NCBI RefSeq assembly: GCF_902498805.1
Contig: NZ_LR701579.1
Span: 186,001-250,000 of the forward strand
Origin: Imperialibacter sp. EC-SDR9
GTDB taxonomy: Bacteria > Bacteroidota > Bacteroidia > Cytophagales > Cyclobacteriaceae
DNA length: 64,000 nt
Direction: 5' to 3'
Shown here: positions 1-9,762 of the stretch, piece by piece
How positions within the stretch are numbered: the stretch's first letter is position 1
How the letters are laid out: every line of letters starts with the position of its first letter
Notes under the pieces: generated by a model
Told to the model about the DNA's origin: nothing
Databases searched by the model: none
What the model saw: only the letters and a program-made list of their open reading frames with translations
Translations under genes and position numbers: made by a program

Positions 1-714
<714 letters not shown>

Positions 715-729
715 ATTTTCTATATGGTT

Positions 730-744
730 ATAGTTGAAATCTAT
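730..744. promoter_or_regulatory. OxyR-like dyad, katG-distal
   Basis: ATAGTTGAAATCTAT matches every fixed position of the OxyR half-operator consensus. Its centre is 30 bp from the proximal dyad, about one helical turn more than the 22 bp of the classical oxidised-form operator. Confidence 0.5.
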
Positions 745-841
745 ACATTAGACACAGGGTAGATAGGCCGTAGATCAGAAGAAAATGTGATAGATTAAAT
801 AATGGAGCGAGCGAATAGGCGCTTACTGATCTTTTGAAAGC

Positions 842-1252
842 CTACCTTATCTCCTTTAAATCCCTCAGCCAAAAAGCATGGGCGTGGTGCGTCATCCCAA
901 TCTTTGGATAGTAGTCGACAGCAGCTGGAGCCGACAGCAGTATCACGTTAGATTTGGGCGCCAGCATCTTTGTCCGGCGGATGAGCTCCTTGCCAATTCC
1001 TTTGTGCTGGTATTCGATGTGCACCGCCAGATCGCTGAGGTAGGTGGCATATACCCAGTCGGTGAGGCTGCGGCTTACCCCAACTAGTTTTCCATTGTGC
1101 CTTGCGGTAATGGTGAGATTGGCATGCCTGAGCATCTCTTCTATGCGCTCAGGCTCGTTCACGGGACGCCGCTCACCGAGGGTAGAACTAATAAGCAGCT
1201 CCGTGAAGTCCTTCACGGTTAAATCCTGCTCTTGCTGATAGATGATGTCCAT
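842..1252 (-). CDS. GNAT family N-acetyltransferase
   Basis: This 136-residue protein is a small single-domain acetyltransferase that would move an acetyl group from acetyl-CoA to an unknown amine. The acetyl-CoA pyrophosphate loop is visible as Q82-H-K-G-I-G87 (family pattern Q/RxxGxG/A), after the strand DLAVHIE and before the helix KELIRRTKML. It starts 3 bp after the aroA stop, so the two genes are probably co-transcribed. The substrate cannot be told from the sequence, and the link to aromatic synthesis may be positional only. Confidence 0.85.
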   Translation of the reverse strand: MDIIYQQEQDLTVKDFTELLISSTLGERRPVNEPERIEEMLRHANLTITARHNGKLVGVSRSLTDWVYATYLSDLAVHIEYQHKGIGKELIRRTKMLAPKSNVILLSAPAAVDYYPKIGMTHHAHAFWLRDLKEIR

Positions 1253-1255
1253 GGA

Positions 1256-2485
1256 TTATAGTTCTTTGATGTCCAGCCCGTATTTTTTGCAGTCCTCCCA
1301 GAAACCCGGGTAAGACTTATTCACCACCTCGGGCTCCTCGATAATCAAAGGCACTTTTTGAGCCAAAGGTGCAAAGGCCATGGCCATGCGGTGGTCTTCG
1401 TAGGTGCTGATCGTTACAGGACCTTCAGGAAGTGCGGTCGGAGGCTCCAATTCCCAAAAACCAGGCGTTTCCTCTACCAGCGTAGCCCCAAACTTTGCCA
1501 ATTCGGTTTGCATCGCCGCCAGCCTGTCCGTTTCCTTTATCCGCAGGCTTTCAAGCCCGGTCATCGAAATGGGACTTTTGAGTCCTGTGGCTACCACCAT
1601 CACCGTCTGTGCCAAATCGGGGCAGGTCTTAAAGTCGATAACCATGGGGGAAACGCTGTTCTTTTTCTCGATCAGAAACTCTTTACCGCTGAACCTCGTG
1701 GTAAGCCCCAGGCCATGCATGATCTCCCTGATGCGGATGTCGCCCTGGTAAGAGTTTTCCCTTAACCCCGTGAGGTTTACTTTGCTGTTTTTAGACAGCG
1801 ATACCATGCTTAGCCAGTAGCTTGCACCCGACCAGTCCGACTCAATGGTATAGGAATTAGCGGTGTATTTCTGTGGTGCAATAGCGATGGTATTTCCCTT
1901 CCACTCGTTCTTTACCCCAAACTGCTGCATGAGGCCGAGTGTCATTTCTATGTAGGGTCTGCTGAACACATCTCCCACCAGTTCGATGGTAAGACCGTTA
2001 GGTAGCATAGGGGCGATCATTAGCAAGGCTGAAATGTACTGGCTGCTGATGTTGCCTTGTATTTTCAGGGAGTCCGTTTTTTGCTGAGTTAATTTTGAGA
2101 CTTTAAGCGGCGGATAGCCGTCATTCTTCAGGTAATCGATGCTTGCGCCCAGTTCTCTCAGGGCGTCCACCAGCAATTTGATGGGTCGTTGTTGCATCCG
2201 CTCCGACCCAGTGATTGTTTGGTTTTCCCCTGTTAGTGCCAGGAATGCTGTTAAAAATCGCATGGTTGTTCCAGCGTCCAACACGTCCCACGTTTTGTCT
2301 TTTGAGGCCAGTAAGCGCATCATCGTTTGGGTGTCACGGGCATCAGAAAGGTTGTTGAGGTCAATTTTCTCATCAGAAAGTGCCTGTATAATCAAGGCCC
2401 TGTTACTTTCACTTTTGGAAGCACTCAGGTTGATGGTGGATGCTGCGGGAATAGCGGCGGAGGTGTTGATTGAAATTTTATTCAT
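1256..2485 (-). CDS. aroA: 3-phosphoshikimate 1-carboxyvinyltransferase (EPSP synthase)
   Basis: AroA joins phosphoenolpyruvate to shikimate-3-phosphate, the sixth step of the shikimate pathway, in the cytoplasm. The 409-residue length is slightly short of the usual 420-440. Visible motifs are the substrate-binding SKSESNRA (Lys24, Ser25, Arg29), the PEP loop DAGTTMRFL (70-78), SSQY (147-150), SDWSGASYW (217-225), the catalytic PDLAQ (Asp290), RIKETDRLAA (Glu318, Arg321) and YEDHRMAMAF (362-371). The residue facing E. coli Pro101 is Phe77. Genes for two other pathway steps lie just to the right on the same strand, but a small opposite-strand gene separates them. Confidence 0.96.
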   Translation of the reverse strand: MNKISINTSAAIPAASTINLSASKSESNRALIIQALSDEKIDLNNLSDARDTQTMMRLLASKDKTWDVLDAGTTMRFLTAFLALTGENQTITGSERMQQRPIKLLVDALRELGASIDYLKNDGYPPLKVSKLTQQKTDSLKIQGNISSQYISALLMIAPMLPNGLTIELVGDVFSRPYIEMTLGLMQQFGVKNEWKGNTIAIAPQKYTANSYTIESDWSGASYWLSMVSLSKNSKVNLTGLRENSYQGDIRIREIMHGLGLTTRFSGKEFLIEKKNSVSPMVIDFKTCPDLAQTVMVVATGLKSPISMTGLESLRIKETDRLAAMQTELAKFGATLVEETPGFWELEPPTALPEGPVTISTYEDHRMAMAFAPLAQKVPLIIEEPEVVNKSYPGFWEDCKKYGLDIKEL

Positions 2486-2617
2486 GGATGCTTAGTGGAA
2501 ATACCCGATTTAATTGTCTTTATGTTAGCTGGATGATAGTGACTTAAAAATAATTTTTAAAACCTTCGGCAGTCTGGCATCGTTGTTGTGATTAAATGCT
2601 TTAAACCCTTTTTCATT

Positions 2618-2788
2618 ATGAACAGATCAAAAACCATAACTTCCATCCTCGCCGGTGCAGTTATTGGTGCAATTACAGTATTCGGCGTTACTCCTATCAA
2701 GGGAATGGTTAACAAAGCTCGTGTATCAAAATCGACAAAAACCACACCCGTGAAACAGAGAGACGAAGACGATCATTTTTTTATTTAG
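2618..2788 (+). CDS. Small YtxH-like membrane-anchored protein
   Basis: A 56-residue reading frame starts at the ATG at 2618; a longer in-frame ATG at 2588 gives an unlikely charged extension. It has one N-terminal hydrophobic segment with glycine and alanine (TSILAGAVIGAITVFGV) and a short tail rich in Lys and Asp. This layout resembles the start of YtxH-type stress proteins, though it is too short to assign. Its last 8 bp overlap the end of the convergent aroB. No function is proposed. Confidence 0.45.
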   Translation: MNRSKTITSILAGAVIGAITVFGVTPIKGMVNKARVSKSTKTTPVKQRDEDDHFFI

Positions 2789-3839
2789 CAGAAGAAAGAT
2801 TTACCACTGAGTTGAACTCAGCCAAGGCTTCCCTAACTTCCCCTAAAGTAATAATCACATCGTATTCTGATTGACCAATGGCACTCAACAAGCTACCCTT
2901 AATGGTAGCTTTTTCATTTTTCTTATCCTGTAATATCAAGCTTTCGGCTTTTTTAATCGTTGCCTCACTTACCTGCGCCGGATGATACGTCGCCAGCAGG
3001 TATTGCGTAATCTCTTCGTAGCTTCCTTGTGGAAGTTCTGTCTTTTTTGTCGACAGGTAGGCTTCAGCAATCATCCCGATAGCAATGGCCTCGCCGTGGA
3101 GCAACCTGTTGCCGGAATCAAGCAGGGCGGTTTCTATAGCATGGCCGATGGTATGCCCAAAGTTCAGGATTTTTCTCAACCCATTTTCCTTTGGGTCTTT
3201 ATCCACCACACCGCTTTTGACTTCAATAGAATGCTGGATATGGTCGTTCCAGGGCTGCTCTTCAAATGGCTTAGCAGTGAGGGTTTTCCAGTAGCGGGCA
3301 TCTGCTATCAGGGCGTGCTTTAGCACCTCTGCAAAGCCCGATCTGAGCTCTCTTTCGGGCAGCGTAGCCAAAAAGCCAGAAGATACGATGACTCTTTCCG
3401 GCTCCTGAAAAACGCCGATGTGGTTTTTTAGGCCGTGGAAGTCGATGCCCAGCTTGCCGCCCACGCTGGCGTCTACTTGTGCCAGTAGGGTAGTGGGCAG
3501 GTTCAGAAATTTGATGCCCCGCTTGTACGTGGCAGCGCAGAAGCCACCCATATCACCTATCACGCCCCCGCCAAGGTTGACAAGCAGCGCCTTTCGGTCC
3601 CACTCCAGCTTGGTAAGCTCGTTCCAGATGTGCTCACAAGTGCGCAGCGTTTTCTCTTCCTCACCGCTTTTTATTTCAATCACCGAGTGCTCGGGAAGGT
3701 GAGCCGCTACTTGTGGATAGCAATGCTGCCTGGTGTTTTCGTCAACCAGCACAGCCACCTTTGAATAGGATTGGACTGAAAAAAACCTCCCCAATGACTC
3801 GGGGAGGTTGTTCGTTATTTCTACGTTACCGAGAATCAT
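2781..3839 (-). CDS. aroB: 3-dehydroquinate synthase
   Basis: AroB cyclises DAHP to 3-dehydroquinate, the second shikimate-pathway step, using NAD and a divalent metal. The 352 residues match the family length. Visible are the NAD-binding NLGGGVIGDMGGF (88-100), VDASVGGKLGID (122-133), the metal-ligand segments GFAEVLKHAL (Glu171) and LNFGHTIGHAIE, and HGEAIAIGM. It starts 2 bp after the stop of the DAHP synthase gene, so the first two steps of the pathway are in one operon. Confidence 0.97.
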   Translation of the reverse strand: MILGNVEITNNLPESLGRFFSVQSYSKVAVLVDENTRQHCYPQVAAHLPEHSVIEIKSGEEEKTLRTCEHIWNELTKLEWDRKALLVNLGGGVIGDMGGFCAATYKRGIKFLNLPTTLLAQVDASVGGKLGIDFHGLKNHIGVFQEPERVIVSSGFLATLPERELRSGFAEVLKHALIADARYWKTLTAKPFEEQPWNDHIQHSIEVKSGVVDKDPKENGLRKILNFGHTIGHAIETALLDSGNRLLHGEAIAIGMIAEAYLSTKKTELPQGSYEEITQYLLATYHPAQVSEATIKKAESLILQDKKNEKATIKGSLLSAIGQSEYDVIITLGEVREALAEFNSVVNLSSAK

Positions 3840-3841
3840 TT

Positions 3842-4942
3842 TTACTTTTCTCCGCCTGCAGGTACTTTCGCCATAATCTCAGTTTGCTGCTTGATAGAAG
3901 CAACGTGGATCAGCTTGTAGGTTTCTTCTACAAAGTCAGGAGAAAGGGAAAGTGACTTGCCCCACTCAGCTCTGCTTTTGTAAATTTCATTCCAGCGGTC
4001 TACCTGAAAGATAGTGACGTTGTTGTCACGCTTGAATTCACCCATTTTCTCTACCAGGCGCATCCTGTTGGCCAAAGCTTCAAGGATTTCACGGTCAGCG
4101 TTGTCAATCTGATCACGCATTTGCTCCATGAAATGATTGAAAGTGGCGTCAGTTGAATGAGCGCTTTTTGGCTTCAGTTCTCTTACCATTTCACCCAGGC
4201 GGGCAGGCGTCACCTGCTGCTTGGCATCACTCCATGCGTTGTCCGGATCTCTGTGCGACTCGATCATCAAGCCGTCATAGTTCAAGTCCAACCCTTTCTG
4301 AGCTACATCCAGAAGCATTTCTCTGTTGCCGCAAATATGGCTGGGATCACCAAACAAAGGCATTTCAGGAAACTCTCTTTTTAGCTCGATAGGGAACTGC
4401 CATGCAGGCACGTTGCGATATTTCGTCTTCTGGAAAGAAGAGAAACCACGGTGGATAGCACCAATTTTAGTGATACCGGCCTTGTTAATTCTTTCGATTG
4501 CCCCCAACCACAACGCCAAATCGGGGTTGATAGGGTTTTTGATCAGTACAGGTACATCAACGCCTACAAGAGAGTCGGCAATTTCCTGCACCGTGAAGGG
4601 GTTCACTGTCGAGCGTGCACCTACCCAAAGGATGTCGATGCCAGCAGCAAGACAAGCTTCTACGTGGTCGGGGTTGGCTACTTCAACAGCAAATTTGACA
4701 CCCAACTCTTTCTTCACGTTCTGGATCCAGCCAAGGGCTTCTTTGCCTATGCCCTCAAATCCGCCCGGACGAGTTCTTGGCTTCCACACACCAGCTCTCA
4801 TCACTCTGATACCTTCCTTATACAGTTGGGTACAGGTGTCCATGAGTTGCTCTTCTGATTCAGCGCTACAAGGCCCTGAAATAATCAATGGTCTTTCTTT
4901 TACCGGAGACCAGGATTCAAATTTGTCAATAGTAAGCTCCAT
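3842..4942 (-). CDS. Bifunctional DAHP synthase / chorismate mutase
   Basis: The N-terminal part (about 1-265) is a KDO8P-synthase-like type I-beta DAHP synthase, condensing PEP with erythrose 4-phosphate. Motifs include ISGPCSAES, RAGVWKPRTRPGGFEG, LWVGARSTVNPF and LFGDPSHICG. The C-terminal 90 residues are an AroQ-type chorismate mutase helix bundle (DQIDNADREILEALANRMRLVEKMGEFKRDNN). This fusion is typical of Bacteroidota and allows feedback through the mutase domain. I chose the ATG at 4940-4942, with GAGGTGG just ahead, over an in-frame GTG two codons upstream. The gene leads the operon with aroB and is divergent from the proline dehydrogenase gene. Confidence 0.95.
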   Translation of the reverse strand: MELTIDKFESWSPVKERPLIISGPCSAESEEQLMDTCTQLYKEGIRVMRAGVWKPRTRPGGFEGIGKEALGWIQNVKKELGVKFAVEVANPDHVEACLAAGIDILWVGARSTVNPFTVQEIADSLVGVDVPVLIKNPINPDLALWLGAIERINKAGITKIGAIHRGFSSFQKTKYRNVPAWQFPIELKREFPEMPLFGDPSHICGNREMLLDVAQKGLDLNYDGLMIESHRDPDNAWSDAKQQVTPARLGEMVRELKPKSAHSTDATFNHFMEQMRDQIDNADREILEALANRMRLVEKMGEFKRDNNVTIFQVDRWNEIYKSRAEWGKSLSLSPDFVEETYKLIHVASIKQQTEIMAKVPAGGEK

Positions 4943-5026
4943 ACCCACCTCACTTATTTTTTATAAACTAAAAACGATCAAACTAGTCTTTTACTTATTA
5001 TTGCACTCCAATTAAACACATTAACC

Positions 5027-6214
5027 ATGCCCGTTACCCATCCCTTTACCTTCGAAGATACCGAAGTAGCTTTTGCTTCTAAGTCGGACCGGGAATTGAA
5101 GAAGATGTATTGGCTATTCGCCGCTATGAACAGTAACTTTTTGGTGCGCTTTGGAACACAGGGCGTAATATTAGCACTAAAAATGAAATTGCCCATCAAA
5201 AAACTCATAAAAAGTACTGTTTTCGGGCATTTCTGTGGTGGTGAGACGATCCAGGAGTGCAAACAAACGATTTCTGAGCTCGGTGCTTCAGGCATTGGTA
5301 CCATACTCGATTACTCCGCCGAGGGGGAGAAAACAGAGGCAGGATTTGAAGCCAACAAGGAAGAAATAATGCAGACTGTGATGAATGCAGCCACTAGCGC
5401 TCACATCCCTTTTGCCGTGATGAAAGTGTCGGGGTTGGGGTCGGAAGAGTTGATGACTAAGTCGCAGGATGGCAAACAACTGAATGGTAAAGAGCAGAAG
5501 GCGTTTGACAATATTCACCGTCGGGTTGAAGAGCTCTGTAGCAAAGCTCACGAATTGAATGTCAGAATATTTATTGACGCAGAAGACTATGCTTATCAGG
5601 GGGTGATAGACGGGTTGGCGCTGGAAATGATGCGGAAATACAACAAAGAGCGAGTGATCGTTTACACCACTTTTCAATTTTACCGGTGGGACGCCTACGA
5701 TAAGCTGGTGGTTTTGCATGAAAAAGGAAAAGCAGAAGGGTTTTACATTGGAGTGAAGCTGGTGCGTGGTGCTTATATGGAGAACGAGCGTGAGCGGGCG
5801 GAGGACCTGGGCTATAAGGATCCAATCCAGCCGACGAAGCAAGCCACAGATATTGACTATAACAGGGCACTTGATTTCTGCGCAGCTAACCACAAGCGGA
5901 TTGCTTTCTGCTCGGGCAGTCACAATGAGCAGTCGAACGCCTTGCTCACCTCGCTGATGCAACAATATGGCATAGCCAAGGATGATCCGGGAGTGTTTTT
6001 TGCGCAACTCTACGGCATGAGCGATAATATTTCTTTCAAGCTATCTAAGGAAGGCTACAACGTTGCGAAGTATGTGCCTTATGGGCCGCTGGAAAAGGTG
6101 ATGCCGTATCTAATTAGAAGGGCGGAGGAGAATACGTCGGTAGCAGGACAAACAGGGAGAGAGTTTAGCTTTATAAAGAAGGAGATTGAGCGTAGGAAAT
6201 TGTCGGCCATATAA
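5027..6214 (+). CDS. Proline dehydrogenase (monofunctional)
   Basis: This 395-residue FAD-dependent TIM-barrel enzyme oxidises proline to pyrroline-5-carboxylate and passes electrons to the respiratory chain. The signature GVKLVRGAYME (strand 5 region), FCSGSHNEQS and the C-terminal LIRRAEENTS segment are clear. It lacks the pyrroline-5-carboxylate dehydrogenase domain of the large PutA proteins, so that step must be encoded elsewhere. The ATG at 5027 has no good alternative. It stands alone, divergent from the DAHP synthase gene. Confidence 0.93.
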   Translation: MPVTHPFTFEDTEVAFASKSDRELKKMYWLFAAMNSNFLVRFGTQGVILALKMKLPIKKLIKSTVFGHFCGGETIQECKQTISELGASGIGTILDYSAEGEKTEAGFEANKEEIMQTVMNAATSAHIPFAVMKVSGLGSEELMTKSQDGKQLNGKEQKAFDNIHRRVEELCSKAHELNVRIFIDAEDYAYQGVIDGLALEMMRKYNKERVIVYTTFQFYRWDAYDKLVVLHEKGKAEGFYIGVKLVRGAYMENERERAEDLGYKDPIQPTKQATDIDYNRALDFCAANHKRIAFCSGSHNEQSNALLTSLMQQYGIAKDDPGVFFAQLYGMSDNISFKLSKEGYNVAKYVPYGPLEKVMPYLIRRAEENTSVAGQTGREFSFIKKEIERRKLSAI

Positions 6215-6232
6215 GCTTGGTCATAAGAGCCG

Positions 6233-7294
6233 TCAGGCGTTTGCCTGCATCCGGTTGCTTCGGTATGCGGAGGGCTTCTGCGAGGTAAACTTGGAGAAGG
6301 CTTTTAGAAAGGTGACCTTGTTGTTGAAGCCCGATTCTAACGCAACTGCTTCAATTTTGTAGTGTTGAAATTCTTTTTTTCGTAGCATCTCCTTCGCATA
6401 ATCGATTCTAAAGCGATTGGTGAAGTCGTTAAAGCTCTCCTGAACGAGCTCCGACATTGTTTGAGATATTCTATGCGGTTTTTCGTCGATTGCCTCTCCA
6501 AGGAGAGGTAAAGTAAGGTTACTATTTAAGAATAGACTGTCTTCTCTGAAGGTGAAAATAATCTTGTCTCTTATGAGTTCCATTTCCTTTCTGGACAGCC
6601 TGGAGCTTAAGTACTTGCCTGTAATTTGTTTTAAAAAGTTGGGCTCTTTGTAAAGCACATAACCAACTATAAATACAATGCTGGAGGTGGAAATGTAGTA
6701 CAGAATAAACTGCCTCCAATTGTCTGCATATTCTGTCAGCCACGACATGAGTACTGCAGTGATGAAGTAAATAGAGCAAATTGACAAGGCGTACAGCCTT
6801 TTTATCGCATCAACGCCTCGGTAGTTTTTCGCTATCAGAAAGATAAATGCTATCCCATAGAGCAGAATGTGAGTGGCCCTGGCGTAGTTGAGGGGCATGA
6901 TCTGATCGTAAAAATGATTCGAAACATAGTCTATTCTGGCTTTGCCGGGAAGCATCAGCATGTTGCTGAAGCTAATTATGACAATAAGGGCAGGCACAAA
7001 ATGGAATAAATCAACTGCCCTGAAACGTCGTTCCTGAAGCAGGGCTGTGAAATGCAGGCAGAGTACAGGTCCGTAGAAAAAACCGGCGACAAAATAGTAC
7101 CTGCCATAGAATTGAGGAAATACTTTAACCACCTCGCTTGTTGAATACAGGAAGTCGAGCATTTCCAGCCCAAATAGCAGTATAAAAACGGAAAGCGTTA
7201 AATAGGCTTGCCCAGACTTCTTAAAAAAGAGCCCGCCAGAGATGAAAATGGTCAGGAATGCATATCCCAGGAGAAGAAACCTTAAGGCCGTCAT
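6233..7294 (-). CDS. Membrane-anchored AraC-family regulator
   Basis: The 353-residue protein has about six to seven hydrophobic helices in residues 1-215 (for example LRFLLLGYAFLTIFISGGLFF and FILYYISTSSIVFIVGYVLY) followed by a cytoplasmic AraC-type DNA-binding domain at about 250-353. The second HTH is visible as IEAVALESGFNNKVTFLKAF with the closing SKFTSQKPSAYR. Such multi-pass AraC regulators are common in Bacteroidota; their signals are mostly unknown. Its start lies 6 bp after the ankyrin-protein stop, so the ankyrin protein may be its partner or target. Confidence 0.9.
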   Translation of the reverse strand: MTALRFLLLGYAFLTIFISGGLFFKKSGQAYLTLSVFILLFGLEMLDFLYSTSEVVKVFPQFYGRYYFVAGFFYGPVLCLHFTALLQERRFRAVDLFHFVPALIVIISFSNMLMLPGKARIDYVSNHFYDQIMPLNYARATHILLYGIAFIFLIAKNYRGVDAIKRLYALSICSIYFITAVLMSWLTEYADNWRQFILYYISTSSIVFIVGYVLYKEPNFLKQITGKYLSSRLSRKEMELIRDKIIFTFREDSLFLNSNLTLPLLGEAIDEKPHRISQTMSELVQESFNDFTNRFRIDYAKEMLRKKEFQHYKIEAVALESGFNNKVTFLKAFSKFTSQKPSAYRSNRMQANA

Positions 7295-7300
7295 ACTGCA

Positions 7301-8944
7301 TCATTCTTTCGTCAATATAAAAAGAACTTCAAGCTTTTGGTACCAGGCCGGTTTGGTGCCATCGGGATAGGTCTCGTCAACCATTTTCAGGTGCAGAGCA
7401 TCGTCCTCGAATTTATACTCATAGTACTGCTTTCCACCTTCAAACCCGGGCACTCTGGCGATGTCTGATGTTGTGACCATCATTGCCGACGATAGTTCGT
7501 AGCTGCCCGAATTGAAAACAATGCTTTGAAAGGCCGCCTTTATTTCGGCGTCGGTCGGCTTGGCCAGCGACTGGAATGGTTTCCTTGGCTCGTCGGAGGG
7601 GTTGTACATAATGGCATAGCGGTTCGGGGCTACCACAAAGGTGCCTGGGTAGGCTTCGGGCACGGAATACGTAGTGTCTTTGTAGATGTAGTGAATCTCT
7701 TTGAACATCCAGGACCCCAGCAGTGGATTGAGTTGGTTTCTTTTCGCCTGGATCAAGTCCATGATTTCTTGATTGCCGTAAAACTTTGCCAGGGTGTAGG
7801 CTGTGTATCTATTATCCAGCACTTTCATTTCGTAGTCTGCTCCGGAGTTGATCATCATAGTAGCAAACTCGTTGTGGCTATAGAACAGCGACCAGTGCAG
7901 TGCTGCACAATGGTTAACCGAGTCGGTGTGATCGATATTGGCTCCGGCGTCAATAAGCATTTGGCCTAATGATGCATCGCCATTTACTGCTGCACCTATG
8001 AGGGAGGTGAGCCTGTAGTGCTGGTCGGTTGCATTTGGATTCGCTCCGTTGTCGAGCAGCAGCTTCGCCACGTCTTTGTGCCCAAACCGTGCGGCCAGAG
8101 CGAGAGGAGGCTGTCCTACACGATTTAGCTTATTTGGGTCGGCTCCATTGTCCAATAGTAGCTGCGTCATTTCCAAATAGCCCTTTTGTGCGGCGAGCTG
8201 GAGCGCAGGAATGCCGAGTCCGTCCATCGCATTGGCATCGCCACCGCTTTTTAAGATTTTCCTGGCCACTTCCAGGTCATTGGTGTTGGCTGCATTCACA
8301 AGCTTTGCCGCCTGGTTGGGGATTTTTGTGGCCAGGGAGGTTTGCCTGAGTAGCTCAGCCACTGAGTCGGCCTGCCATAGCCTCAGCACCACGTCCACCA
8401 CGTTGCCATGTTTGCTCCTTAGCGACAAATCGGCTCCGGCCTTGATCAGGAGTTTCATTTGATCCGTGTGGCCATAGTAGGCAGCCCAGTTGAGCGCAGG
8501 GTCTCCGTTGATGTCGACAATGTTTACTTCGGCACCGGCGGCGAGCAGCAGTTTGCTGATGGCTGGATCTTTGATAGAGGAGGCAAACATGAGTGGGGTT
8601 CCCTCAAGGCCGCCTTTTGTTTTCAGGTTGGGGTTAACGCCACTGTTGATCAGGAGTTTAACCAGCTTTGCGTTTTCAACCTCAATAGCAATGTGAAGCG
8701 GTGTTTGACCATTTTCATCAAAGCTGTTGATGTCAGGTTCCTTTTGAATAAGGAACTCGGAGATTTTGTACGCAGCGGCTCTCACACTTTTGTGAAGGAG
8801 GGTTGTGTCAGCAGTTGGTTCGCTGTAGTGGCGGACAAACTCCGAAACATTGTCTTCTTTTAAAATCTTCGTCAGTTTTTCTGGCTGAGCGGCGGCTTGC
8901 ACAAAGAACAAGCACAGCATACTTCCACTAATGAATTTGAACAT
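7301..8944 (-). CDS. Secreted ankyrin-repeat protein
   Basis: The 547-residue protein starts with a signal peptide (FISGSMLCLFFVQAAAQ) and then carries roughly eight or nine ankyrin repeats to about residue 410. Repeat cores such as GQTPLHIAIEVENAKLVKLL, DPALNWAAYYGHTDQMKLL and GQPPLALAARFGHKDVAKLL are recognisable. The C-terminal 140 residues (LLGSWMFKEIHYIYKD onward) look like a lipocalin-type beta domain of the kind that often begins with GxW. Ankyrin repeats bind proteins; the export signal places this one in the periplasm or cell envelope. It is the first gene of a two-gene operon with the AraC regulator. Confidence 0.88.
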   Translation of the reverse strand: MFKFISGSMLCLFFVQAAAQPEKLTKILKEDNVSEFVRHYSEPTADTTLLHKSVRAAAYKISEFLIQKEPDINSFDENGQTPLHIAIEVENAKLVKLLINSGVNPNLKTKGGLEGTPLMFASSIKDPAISKLLLAAGAEVNIVDINGDPALNWAAYYGHTDQMKLLIKAGADLSLRSKHGNVVDVVLRLWQADSVAELLRQTSLATKIPNQAAKLVNAANTNDLEVARKILKSGGDANAMDGLGIPALQLAAQKGYLEMTQLLLDNGADPNKLNRVGQPPLALAARFGHKDVAKLLLDNGANPNATDQHYRLTSLIGAAVNGDASLGQMLIDAGANIDHTDSVNHCAALHWSLFYSHNEFATMMINSGADYEMKVLDNRYTAYTLAKFYGNQEIMDLIQAKRNQLNPLLGSWMFKEIHYIYKDTTYSVPEAYPGTFVVAPNRYAIMYNPSDEPRKPFQSLAKPTDAEIKAAFQSIVFNSGSYELSSAMMVTTSDIARVPGFEGGKQYYEYKFEDDALHLKMVDETYPDGTKPAWYQKLEVLFILTKE

Positions 8945-9091
8945 CCTGATTATTTATTTTCAGGAAGTAATCTAACATCCATTGAGGTGGATGATGGTAA
9001 GAAAACTGAGGTTGAGGTAAAGGATAATAATTCTTAACCCTTTTTTTGATTCGGTTTCAGACCCTCGCTGGGTTGACTTTAGCTGTTTGCG

Positions 9092-9557
9092 CTAGAAGTA
9101 GTAGGAGAACTCGATCAGCCCTTTAGGAGATATCGTCCAGCTTGGTTTCCCAGGGTATCTATTGAGGTTTTCGTAGTCGAATTGTGGACCCGACTCTGCC
9201 GCAAAACTTATTTTTCTGGCGTTGAAAGGGAAAATTTCAAGCCCAATTGGGATGGTGAGAAACCACTTGTCCTCATCTACTATTTTCGAAGCCTCGCTAA
9301 ATGGAGTTCCTGCGCCGAGCCCTGCATACATGGAAGCATGCTCCTCCATAATGAAATTGCGGCCTATTTCCACGCTACAATTAACTACGGTAAAATCATC
9401 AGAGAAAATGGGGCTCACTCTACCGATGAACCTTAACTTATTGAATGGGGCTGTTTTTACATTTATGCCATTTGTGCCGAAGCCAACCCCAAGTTTTTGA
9501 GGGTAGCAAAAAAACGAAGCAAGCAGCAAAAAAACAGAGAATCACTGAAACTTTCAT
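9092..9557 (-). pseudogene. Small envelope beta-barrel-like protein, frameshifted in the signal peptide
   Basis: The body (about 145 codons, 9092-9529) encodes beta-rich segments such as KLRFIGRVSPIF, SMYAGLGAG and LIEFSYYF with a terminal aromatic, typical of small outer-membrane proteins. Its frame begins without a good start codon. An ATG at 9555-9557 opens a signal peptide (MKVSVILCFF) in a different frame. Removing one T from the seven-T run at 9528-9534 joins the two into MKVSVILCFLLLASFFCYPQ, a normal signal peptide. This points to a one-base frameshift, either real or a homopolymer sequencing error. Confidence 0.6.
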
Positions 9558-9698
9558 ATCTGGCAGGATTGATCCATTGTAAACGCCAGATGCTAACCAA
9601 TATTTTTACCAGCGAACATATTTGAAGGTCTTATTTGGCTTAGTCAACTACTTTCCAACTATTACTGAGCCAATCCAGTATTTTTTTCGACTTTCAGT

Positions 9699-9706
9699 TA
9701 ACTTTG
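9699..9706 (+). promoter_or_regulatory. Candidate lysS promoter, -7 element TAACTTTG
   Basis: TAACTTTG is an exact match to the Bacteroidota -7 consensus TAnnTTTG, 56 bp upstream of the lysS ATG. No clear TTG is seen about 20 bp further upstream. Confidence 0.5.
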
Positions 9707-9762
9707 CCCCTCATTTGAAAATCAGCTAACTAGCTGATACTGATTAAACCTTACGAACGTCG

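Noticed and set aside
4326-5015. Rightward 229-codon frame opposite the DAHP synthase gene
   Set aside because: It lies antisense to a strongly conserved enzyme and shows no domain pattern of its own.
5288-6007. Leftward 239-codon frame inside the proline dehydrogenase gene
   Set aside because: The opposite strand encodes a complete proline dehydrogenase, and this translation has no recognisable fold.
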